Of a stretch of 24,717 nt of DNA, positions 1 to 11,185 are shown piece after piece. The stretch's first letter is position 1; each line of letters begins with the position of its first letter. The stretch is from contig CAJPVJ010000462.1 in the NCBI GenBank assembly GCA_905397405.1, positions 1 to 24,717 on the forward strand, in the 5' to 3' direction. This stretch comes from Oppiella nova. Taxonomy: Eukaryota > Arthropoda > Arachnida > Sarcoptiformes > Oppiidae. The notes under the pieces were generated by a model. It ran no database searches, was not told the origin of the DNA, and was given only the letters and a program-made list of their open reading frames with translations. Made by a program: the position numbers and the translations under genes.

Positions 1-83
1 ACTTATAAAAATTCAAACTATAATTATTATATAATACTTATTTGATAATAAAAAACATTATTTATTTTATATTTCAAATTGAG

Positions 84-3000
84 TCAAACAATGAAAGAGT
101 GAATATATTAGGAGTAAACTCTTGGGGTCAGGCATTAAAACTAGCCATTGATTGGAAACCTCAATCGTCAAACACTTCTACAATTAAAGTGAGTTTTCAT
201 TTTGAAGACGGAAAGGGAGGCATATATGAAATGGTAGAACAAAATCTGGTTCCGTATGACAAACATAAACGCGAATACAAAGCGCCGGGAATTTCATTAG
301 AGATACTCAACCCGTTTCGTCGATTGAGAATTAAATTTAGAGGATATGTCACAAAAAGGGGATCAAATAAATTGGTTTTCCTCAAAATGAGACTCTTATG
401 GATAGCCATGTCTAATGTGTTTGACTTTGAATGCGATCACAAAAGAGAATTCATTGAAAGCGAACTCAAAAGTAATTCAAAGTTGAAATCATTGGATGAA
501 ATAAAGTTTGAGAATAGATTTGAACAAATGGGACAAATGAAGGGCACGTTTCAGGCGGACGATCGCGACGAAGAGAAACTGTTTTTGTGGGGAAATAAGA
601 GTAAGAAATATGTAGAAGAAAACAGTCGACGAAAAATATATCGATTATTTGGTTATTCAAAGGTATTCTATATTTTTGTTAATATTTGTTAGAAAATCAA
701 ACAAAATGCAGAAATAAAACCATATTAAATTAAGCACTTTCATTTTATAAAAGTGAAAATATAGATCAACAATTAAGTTAATGCTCCTTAAAATAATAAT
801 GTTTACATACGAATTGATCCAGGTTATACTATAAGTTAATAGTATAAATGATCCTGTAATCAAATGGGATTTGTATAATGGAAATATGATTTAGGAAATA
901 CATTTTTTCTTATCAAGATATCACACATTTTAAAGTTCTCTTTGAAATAATAATAAAAAATATTATTATTAATTATAAAAATATTGTGGTTAAATTACAG
1001 AAAGGATGGGTATTTCATATGGGATCAGTTGTGGATCCATCCCAAGGAATCAGTTATAGATATGGGTTTGGCTTTTGGGGAAAATGTCTTATATTTCCGA
1101 TCGACAGTCTCTCAGATATTCAAATAAATGAAGGATTGCTTCGAAAAGATTCTCAATTTAAGCTCAATATAATCGATAAAGTATTTGACGTTTCATTGAA
1201 TACAAGTTCATTAAATGACAATATATTGAAAATTAAAATCAATGGCTTTGAAGGGAAGGCTGTGTTTATGATGGAGAATGAAGACTCGAATTTGAATATT
1301 GAAAACTATAAAAGCAATCTTTACTTTCCGTTTACTAATGCAACAAATGCTTTGGTGTTGCCTTTAAACGATAGAAAAGCCGAAAATGTTTTAATAAGTG
1401 GTGGAAAGGGATCGTCTTTGGCTTCACTCAACTATTTGAGTGAAAAACTAAAAAATAAAATTAATATAAAAATCCCAAAAGGAATTGTAGTGACAACTAA
1501 TGCATACAAACTATTTGTCGGACAATACAAACAAATTAATAATAGTATCAATAAATTGAAGACTTATGTTAGGTATGAACATATATTTAAAGTTCATTAA
1601 CAGAATATTATTTTATAATTCAAACAAAACTAATATTTTTTATTTAATAGTAAACCAGAATTACTAGAGAAAGAGTGCAAAAATGTTGTGAATACTATAC
1701 AATCGTCACAATTATCACAAGAAATCAAAGATAATATTCGTTCACAACTTGATGTCCTTTACAATCAAAATGAGTTGAATGAGCGCTCATTTGCTGTCCG
1801 TTCCTCTGCTTCTGGAGAGGATTCTGAAGACATGTCAGCCGCCGGACAAATGACTACTTATTTGGGAGTTAAAGGATTGGATGAGATCTATAGTGCAGTC
1901 ACTAAGTGCTGGTCGTCTCAGTTTGAATTCATTGCCGTTGAATATAAGCGCGGATACGGACAGGACATCAACTCATTGATGGCAGTCGTCGTACAAGAGA
2001 TGGTTGATTGCGATTCTGCGGGCGTTCTCTTCACCTGTGATCCCGTGTCAGGCGATGAGCGGGAAGTCATAATTAGCGGCAATTATGGTATTGGAGAGAG
2101 TGTTGTGTCTGCGATGTCAGAACCGGACACTATTAGGGTTTCCGTAGATATCAAAGACAATTCATTCAATAACCGCACGATTGAAGGAATCAAATCCATA
2201 TCCATTGGAAGCAAAGGAAAATCAATTAAAATGAATACTTCCGGCAGTGGAACAGTAGAAGTGGACACAAATGACAAAACCAAGTGTTGTATTAGTAATG
2301 ACGAAGCCTTAAGACTTGCAAATATTGCTTTAGAGGTCATTTATTTTATATTTTAAAATATAATTATAATTTTATTTTGAAATCAATGAATAGATTCAGA
2401 AATTCTTCGGAAGTGTTCGCGACATAGAGTGGGGTATAAAAGACAACCAAATTGTGATCCTTCAGTCTCGTCCGGTCACTAATCTGGACTCAGGTTTCAC
2501 TGAATTTGAGTTAATCCATGAACTGGATGTAGGACTTCCCTCTGAAAAGGAATATATATCTAAAGCTAATGTCGGAGAAGTAAATTATATACTAAAATAA
2601 TGAGTTTATTTTATATTAATTAAATCATAAACTTGATTTCAGGTCATTCCCGGCTGTGCTTCAACCCTATTATTGAGTTATAGTTTCAAGCAATTCATGC
2701 CTCTTATGATTCTTGATTTAAATAAGTCCGAAGGCTTGCCGTTAAATATGTACTGTCCATACGCTCCGGTAGACATCTGCAATATTAACAACCATTTGTT
2801 TTTCAATATAAAAAATGTAATTATTTCTAAATTGTCATATATTTCAAAACTAATAATTCATTCATTTAGTCTGAATTTCTCAAAATGAACGATAATTCGT
2901 CGGATTACAATAAAGCAATGACCTTGTCGATTTTTGGCCACGAATTGGATCAAGAAATTATAGATGACTGCAAAGACATCGCTTCACCCGAACCTTTAAG

Positions 3001-4668
3001 TCTCAGAGTTCGCCGAAACCTTCATTTATCTCCTTATATGGCTTTCCCTGAATTCTTTGTCAACCGATACGAACAGAATATTCGTAAAGAGAGATATATT
3101 TTAGACCAAAAGTTTCATACAACTAGAGATATGTTTGAAGCTATGCTTTCTAAAGGGTATAATACTACAAAGGTTTGTTTCTTATGAGTTATATTTAATT
3201 AATATCTAGTATTAAATCCCTATGTTTAATTATAGGAAGGTTTGATTCATATAAAAGCAACAACGAGTTCTTCAATGTATAACCACTTGTTATTAAAACT
3301 ATTATCGGAAAAGAAAAACAGTTAGTATTTGAGGTTTTTATAATATAAAACATTTTAATTAATTTTATTCATATAGATCCGCATCTATTTAATGATTTCG
3401 CATACTTGATGTCCAGTTGTGGACAGTTGGTCAGTGCAGACGTCCCCTCAGCCTTAAGACAATTGGTTCAGGTTATAGAAAATCCAAAGGATTTTAAAAA
3501 TTTAAGCGATGAAAAGGCTTTGGAATATTTGAGGAATAATAAGAATAAAAGTGGAAAACAATTCAGGGATTTCATTACAAAACACGGCCACAGAGGGTAT
3601 AAAGAATTTGAACCTCTAGTAAAGACATGGAAAGACAATCCCATTCCTCTCATTCAATCACTCAAAGTAAACATTTATCGTTTAATATATTTTGATTATA
3701 ATATAATAGATATTTTTCATTTCAGACAATGCTTTCTGGCGACGCTTCCACTTATAAGACAATTGCAAAGGTGTCGGTCACAGAAATAGTAGATTCTCTC
3801 AAAACTCCTTTGAGTCTGAATAGGAAATTGCTTTTAAAGCACGTGATTCTGCCGCTGGCCAGGAGGGCAGTCGCCATGAGAGAGGCCACCAAATCAGCAA
3901 TCATTTATGGCTGGGGTTTAAGTCGTGATGTCTTGTGGTCATTAGCCAACAGAATGCATTCGGAAGGACTACTTCCAGAACCAGAACTTTTGTTTCATAT
4001 GACTATCGATGAAATCGATCACTTCATTGATTCCAGAAATCCTATTATCGTTGCAAAAGCCAAACAAAGGCGAAGACTTCAACAGAAAATGGATTCGTGG
4101 AAATTCGACGAAATTGTTTCCGGATATGACTTCCAACCCAAACATGTTAGCACTTTTTCTATGTCTTATATCACTATTAATATTTACTAATATCATCAAT
4201 TAATTTAATAATTTATTCATCAGCTTATGGACAGGAGTGATGTGAAATTATCTGGAGATGAAGTAAAGGGAACGCCTGTAAGCGTTGGGAAAGTGATGGC
4301 CAGAGTTTGTGTCGCACCTAATCTTGAAGACGCTGTCAATATTCAGGTAATGAATGCTTTTATAAAATTCATATAATTATAAATAATTCAAATTTGATGG
4401 CTTAAAGGCGGGCGATATTCTTGTGACGTATAGCACAGACATCGGTTGGTCTCCGTATTTCCCAATGATTAGTGGAATCGCTACAGAAATCGGTGGACTG
4501 GTATCACACGGCGCTGTCATAGCTCGGGAATATGGTTTGCCGTGTTTGGTAGGCGCCGCCAATGCCTGTCAAATCTTCAAGACTGGAGATGTAGTACTCC
4601 TGGACTCTCAGAAGGGAATTATGTGTAGAGTAGATAACAATAACCACAACAACGGATCAATTGATTAA
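84..4668 (+). CDS. Rifampicin-phosphotransferase-like / 'PEP synthase-like' enzyme, 5'-partial, 11 exons
   Basis: Visible exons, all GT...AG and phase-consistent: 84-662, 1001-1572, 1651-2335, 2400-2579, 2643-2816, 2870-3172, 3236-3320, 3377-3666, 3726-4145, 4224-4346, 4408-4668, giving about 1223 residues. Upstream exons are missing. Residues 1 to about 300 form an N-terminal region of the arthropod 'PEP synthase-like' type. An ATP-grasp (PPDK_N) domain follows, with GGKGSSLA, FAVRSSASGEDSEDMSAAGQ, FTCDPVSGD and a closing ILQSRPVT. A helical middle region contains HGHRGYKEFEP. The C-terminal phosphohistidine domain has GGLVSHGAVIAREYGLPCLVG-type sequence, with the candidate catalytic His at residue 1171 of this fragment. 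Only about 50 residues follow the His, so the PEP/pyruvate-binding barrel of true PEP synthase is absent. The order ATP-grasp, middle, His matches rifampicin phosphotransferase. The substrate in the animal is unknown. Bacterial ancestry by transfer is inferred. Confidence 0.88.
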
Positions 4669-4678
4669 TTGATACACT

Positions 4679-4702
4679 ATTGTATTATTGTATTATTGTA
4701 TT
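4679..4702 (+). repeat. Three tandem copies of ATTGTATT in a 3' UTR
   Basis: Three exact 8-bp units follow the stop of the phosphotransferase-like gene by 11 bp. A short low-complexity 3' UTR repeat with no evident function. Confidence 0.8.
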
Positions 4703-4741
4703 GACTCAACTAATTACTAATGTTTATGTGATTTACTTTGC

Positions 4742-4747
4742 AATAAA
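4742..4747 (+). terminator. Poly(A) signal AATAAA of the phosphotransferase-like gene
   Basis: Canonical AATAAA 74 bp after the stop codon at 4666-4668. Cleavage would be expected about 10-30 bp downstream, near 4757-4777. Confidence 0.7.
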
Positions 4748-4786
4748 GCGATAAAAACTCATTTGATTTGAATGGGAATTACATGC

Positions 4787-4792
4787 TTTATT
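4787..4792 (-). terminator. Poly(A) signal AATAAA of the zinc-finger gene
   Basis: TTTATT on the plus strand reads AATAAA on the minus strand, 130 bp past the zinc-finger stop codon at 4922-4924. Expected cleavage near 4757-4777 falls in the same interval as for the convergent gene. Confidence 0.6.
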
Positions 4793-4921
4793 CAAAATAA
4801 AATTTATGAAAACTATTTAGAATTGTTTCCAAAATTTGAAATTAAAATTAGATACAGTATAGTATAGTGTATAGTGTACAGTACAATCATTAGACAATTT
4901 AATGGGACATGAGTTCAGCAT

Positions 4922-7082
<2,161 letters not shown>

Positions 7083-7159
7083 TTGGGGCTCAAATCAGCG
7101 GAAGACCTCTTCGTACAAACTGTCACACGGTTTAAGACAATGGTTGTGGCGATCGGTGA
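7083..7159 (-). other. Zinc-finger gene 5' UTR immediately upstream of the ATG
   Basis: On the minus strand a pyrimidine-rich acceptor (TTTTCAG) ends at 7160. The 77 nt from 7159 to the ATG are therefore probably untranslated exon sequence. An in-frame TGA precedes the ATG, so translation cannot extend upstream in this frame. Confidence 0.5.
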
Positions 7160-7689
7160 CTGAAAAGCAGACAAAAGTTACTTTTAGTCCAACTTTTGAC
7201 ACTTAATTCAACTGTTCTTCGAGACGAAGAAGTTTTTGATTAAATGATTAAAAAGTTTGACAAATCAATAAAAAGGCAAACAATTGGTGGGAAAGTGATG
7301 GCAAAAGTGTGTGAATAGAGTGAATGTATGTCTCCAATGGGTTTATACCGTGTTTTTGAGTGCTTTGTAAATACGGTACTAATTGTGAGACAATTGGATC
7401 CAATGAAAGGATTCAACCGATCATTGAGTCAATGTATGGCTAAGTAGTCGTCATTTCTGTGTTAAGATTGCGAACCAAACGCCGAAAACCACATTAAACT
7501 CGTTGTCTATCATAGCATTCAATACAATAATAATGTGTTTTGAAAACTTAAAAAATATGTCGTTTTGGTTGCCGTTTGCATCCAAAAGGGAGTCAAACAT
7601 AATGTCGTTTCATATGATATTCAAACAGCACTTAATGAACACCACATCCATTCATATAGTATTAGGAAATTACGTCAAAATTAACTCAC

Positions 7690-7950
7690 ATTTCGTTTGT
7701 CCGGACAATTGATTAGTCGCCGATGAAGTGACCATTGAGTGCACCAAACAGTGCTGTCATAGCATTGGTGGCACTTATGCTGGCAATCAGTCTCGCAATA
7801 CAGACATACAGACAATGCATTCATTCACACACTCTCTCCAAACAAAATGGAGACACTGTTGGTGTGTGTGAGGGGACAGGCATTCATCACCGCCCCACTC
7901 ACCCAACACTACAGGCAAACACTTACTGTACCACCTTGTTCACTTTACAG
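7690..7950 (-). other. Probable non-coding first exon and promoter area of the zinc-finger gene
   Basis: This stretch is visibly richer in G+C than its flanks. On the minus strand it ends in a strong donor, GTGAGT, beginning at 7689. Paired with the acceptor ending at 7160 it would define a 530-bp 5' UTR intron. The upstream limit (about 7950) is a guess. A minus-strand ATG at 7824 opens a 45-codon cysteine-rich frame that reaches the donor without a stop. No TATA box was recognised. The rest of 7160-8291 shows no coding potential I can support. Confidence 0.35.
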
Positions 7951-7959
7951 TTACGCTAT

Positions 7960-8291
7960 TATTATTAATATAGTTATTGTATGAATGGAAATATACCTAG
8001 TCTTAATTGACAATTAAACTTATTACATTTACTTTGTCTACTTTGTATACATATCTCTATTTGATAACAAATAACTTAAAACATGTACTTAATCATTAAC
8101 TTTAATGGTTAACATAACTACACTAAAAGTTTAATGTTACCTGTTTAAATGAATGTATTAATCGTATTCATTTGCACATATAATCAGCATTTAATTGACT
8201 TTTATATAAATGAATAACAAATAGCTATAACTATATTTGGGACAAATGTATGACAATTACAAATATATGACTAATAAATGGGTGATAATGG
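7960..8291. other. AT-rich intergenic segment between zinc-finger and mRpL52 genes
   Basis: No open frame of useful length and no RNA gene seen. A minus-strand ATTAAA (TTTAAT on plus at 8190-8195), about 97 bp past the mRpL52 stop, could be that gene's poly(A) signal. Confidence 0.4.
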
Positions 8292-8582
8292 CTAAGAGTT
8301 GTCTGGTGTGTGGTGTTGATGGCGAAACTGTTTCATGTATTGACTGATGGTTTGTGCCATTTGTTGGTCTCTGAGGTACCGGTTCTTCTGTCCGACAGTC
8401 ATGGGTCCGAAGCCACGGCCGTCAGTGTAGGACCAGTCGGGGCCGTCCGTCACCACCGATGACTGCCTCTGCCTCTCACCCATTCCTCGCTGTCGACGCC
8501 ATTTGCGGACAGTTATGCCACGGATGGACACCAGACATACACTCCTCGATAATACGTTTAAATTCAATGATTTGATTAACAT
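8292..8582 (-). CDS. mRpL52: Mitochondrial ribosomal protein L52
   Basis: A 96-residue single-exon frame starting at the ATG on 8582. An upstream GTG at 8657 is rejected as a start. The basic, Ser/Leu-rich N-terminus (residues 1 to about 27, with K4, R13, R21, R26 and no acidic residue) fits a mitochondrial targeting peptide. The core matches the MRPL52 family signature: KWRRQRG near residue 27, GPDWSYTDGR at 47-56, then a GPM....GQKNR segment leading into a helix rich in Gln and Met. Length is close to the family norm of about 100-125. The protein is a component of the mitochondrial large ribosomal subunit. A CACGTG E-box lies about 73 bp upstream of the ATG. The N-terminus could include a further small exon; the core identification is firm. 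Confidence 0.82.
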   Translation of the reverse strand: MLIKSLNLNVLSRSVCLVSIRGITVRKWRRQRGMGERQRQSSVVTDGPDWSYTDGRGFGPMTVGQKNRYLRDQQMAQTISQYMKQFRHQHHTPDNS

Positions 8583-8654
8583 TTGGATTGAATTGAACGG
8601 CACTTCACTGAACAACACAAATGCTATGCTTTCAAAGTGTATTGATGTGCGAAA

Positions 8655-8660
8655 CACGTG
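8655..8660. promoter_or_regulatory. CACGTG E-box upstream of mRpL52
   Basis: A perfect CACGTG palindrome 73 bp upstream of the mRpL52 ATG. This is the Myc/Max and USF class of site, often found near ribosome and mitochondrial biogenesis genes. Function here is inferred from position only. Confidence 0.35.
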
Positions 8661-9354
8661 ACCATACAGTTGGGCACACGTACTGGCAATGGCTCACAAC
8701 ACAGGGTATTCATATGGTCTTATATTTCATATTAGATTGTCCAGTCTGTTTTATTAATTACCGGTTTTAATTTTATATGGTTCTCAATTGACCTAAAATT
8801 AAAAAAGTTAATTTATTAAAAATTTAATAATACTGTACTACTAACTCAATGCTGTACAGAATTAGTATCAATGAATCAATGACCACAAGAATAATTTTAA
8901 TTCTGGCGCTCAATACATAATATGTGTTATTGTATTCAATATCAGTTAAGAATATCAAATAATATATTCTCAAAATGAACTAAAAAACAAATTTTAAATT
9001 TGAATTCAAGAAGAAATGTTAAATTAAAAATATAAATTTTAGAAATCTATCTATTTAAACATTACTTATATTTATTAGGATTTCTTTAAATTAAGATGTC
9101 TTATGATTCATAATTTATGAATTTTATAAATAATATTCTTACAAAGATATTCAAATACATGCATTTAATTAATTATGCGAATATCCGGTTCATTCTGGTA
9201 GTCATGCAATCATCGATAACTGATTCATTGGAGTGATTTGTGATAGAGTACTGTATTTGCAAAACTTATTTGAAACTTCTAATAATAACTTTTGTAAAAT
9301 GAAATCTATTTTTAAAACCACTGCCAAACTCTCACTGGAAAGTTGTCACTCAAA
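8661..9354. other. Intergenic segment between divergent genes
   Basis: AT-rich and without a supported gene. It contains TACNGTA heptamers at 8831 and 9249, and an ATCGATA (DRE-like) motif at 9212-9218, about 137 bp upstream of the ATG of the following gene. The segment nearest 9355 is likely promoter and 5' UTR. Confidence 0.45.
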
Positions 9355-10023
9355 ATGCCAACTTTAATAGTAATTGTATTGCTATTGATTGGTGTAAATG
9401 CATTACTCATAGAAAGTGGTGAATCTGGTCCAGCAGTTGGATCTATTGACGGACACATTGTTGTTGAACAAAACGGGACACAAATTCTAAACGATTCGCA
9501 GCTTTTGAGTACAGGTTTGGACACCAAAGCCAATGTTGAGATCCGAAACTCAAGTCATTTGACACAAGTGTCTTATGCCTGGTTTGTGGACGACTTTGAA
9601 TTCAAAGCCACTCCGAGTCCACAACTCGTACACCGTTTCCATTGGCCTAAAGAATACAAACTAATGGTTGTTATTCTCGCCAATGAATGCAAATCTCAAG
9701 ACGTTTGTAGCGCTAAATGGGGTATAATTTCGCGCAAAGTTAGTGTCATTGAAGATCATAAAGAGGCAAAGATTTCTGGAGATTTGCTTTGGACGGAAGC
9801 TATGATAAGACCGCGGAGAAGATATTCGGATAAAGATTTTTATAGCATTTATGGCGCTCTCATTATCGGTGGCGCTATTCTCATGACTTTGATATTGGTT
9901 TCAATTATTATTCACACAATAATACTTTGCGACAAAAGATCAAATAAAATGGAAAATAAGAGATCATTGATTGAGAGTAAGAAAAATAATATTAAATATC
10001 GTTATTATACTATTGATGAATAA
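9355..10023 (+). CDS. Secretory type I membrane protein with PKD-like ectodomain (TMEM130/GPNMB-like)
   Basis: A single-exon 222-residue protein. The ATG at 9355 is used rather than a TTG 12 bp upstream because it directly starts a hydrophobic signal peptide (residues 1 to about 17). The ectodomain has three N-glycosylation sequons (N40, N46, N65) and two cysteines (C112, C118). Residues 71-109 resemble a PKD β-sandwich: VSYAWFVDDFEF aligns with the Y-x-W-x-F-x-D-G core, followed by HRFHWPKEYKLMVVI in the position of the H-x-Y...G-x-Y-x-V-x-V strand. R152-R155 (RPRR) is a furin-type dibasic site just before the membrane segment (about 165-191). The cytosolic tail is basic and ends in KYRYYTIDE. 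It resembles the membrane-proximal half of TMEM130/PMEL/GPNMB-type proteins but is much shorter. Function unknown; PKD assignment moderately sure. Confidence 0.72.
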   Translation: MPTLIVIVLLLIGVNALLIESGESGPAVGSIDGHIVVEQNGTQILNDSQLLSTGLDTKANVEIRNSSHLTQVSYAWFVDDFEFKATPSPQLVHRFHWPKEYKLMVVILANECKSQDVCSAKWGIISRKVSVIEDHKEAKISGDLLWTEAMIRPRRRYSDKDFYSIYGALIIGGAILMTLILVSIIIHTIILCDKRSNKMENKRSLIESKKNNIKYRYYTIDE

Positions 10024-10172
10024 ATATACTGTAATTCTCTTATATTGAGTTCAAAATCTCATTATATATTACTAACAATTTTAAGACTACTTTCCTTAAT
10101 TTTTTGGTGATATATAAACTCAACTATAATTGAATTCAACAAGAATTATGTCATTCCTGTCTCTGTACTACA

Positions 10173-10178
10173 AATAAA
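10173..10178 (+). terminator. Poly(A) signal candidate of the PKD-like gene
   Basis: AATAAA 150 bp after the stop. Another AATAAA (10019-10024) overlaps the stop codon and is probably too close to be the main signal. Confidence 0.4.
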
Positions 10179-10179
10179 G

Positions 10180-11185
10180 ACATTTTAAGATAAATAAATT
10201 CATGTGATTAACGAAAAACTATGAATAAAATGCTATTGATTTCTAAATTCAATACAAATGTGGGTGTAAATTTGAACTTAAATAAGTAAGCTACAATTGT
10301 ATTAATTATACATATAATATTTTGATTAATTGAAAAATCTTTTATCAGAAATTGAATTCAATGATATGTAAAATAATTCAACTCTACTTAACGCTTGTTA
10401 AAGCAATAAATCTTGTGAAATGTCAAATCCCATAAAAACAAATTAATTAGATTTAAAATTAAATATCTTTTCCAAAATAAAAAACACTTGTCAAATACTG
10501 TAATTGAGAAATTGGTTACTAGGGTATTGTGAAATTCTAAAACATTTTTAATACCATTTTAATCATTTTGTTTATTATAACTGGAAATAGTGATAATCTG
10601 ACACTAAATGAGTAATTATCGTTAAACGTCTGATTTATGTCAAACAACAGGAAGTCTTCACATGAGATGAGAATAGTGATCAAAGTTTCAAAAATTCCTT
10701 TTTTTGTCTTTATGACCAGTTCATGACCAGTTATCTCACGTAATATTAGGCAAATAAAATAAACAATATAATGACTAATAATTTAATTTTTTAATATAGA
10801 CAACCCGAGTTTGGTGTACTATTTGTAAATAAATTAAGGTTAACTCACGAGTTCTTAATGTGTTATTGTTTGTCAATTTCCAAAACTGAAGGGCAAAGGA
10901 TTAAATTCAAACTCCAGTAGTTACTGACCATTACTTTTATTTATTTGTCAAATTTCAGGGTTATTTTGTTTACCACATTATTTGACCCTCACTTTAAGTC
11001 AATATGTTATCATCAAAAATATAAATGATTTGTTTTAATTGTATTTTAATTGTAGTTAAAAAAATACTGATATAGTTAAAATATATATTTAAATAATTAT
11101 AATTAGTTATATAATAGACATAAAAATGATATATAGTTTATATACATAAGTTATATACAAAAATAAGACCCAGGGCAATGTTTGT
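10180..11185. other. AT-rich intergenic region with no recognised gene
   Basis: No coding frame or RNA gene is supported. It separates the 3' ends of two convergent genes. One TACNGTA heptamer lies at 10496-10502. A minus-strand AATAAA (TTTATT at 10936-10941) is a possible poly(A) signal for the downstream minus-strand gene. Confidence 0.5.

Noticed and set aside
84-4668. Calling the first gene a true PEP synthase making phosphoenolpyruvate
   Set aside because: The C-terminal PEP/pyruvate-binding barrel is missing and the His domain is C-terminal, unlike PEP synthase.
7735-7968. Plus-strand frame with a hydrophobic start
   Set aside because: It lacks an ATG at the annotated start, has no recognisable domain, and overlaps the likely minus-strand 5' exon of the zinc-finger gene.
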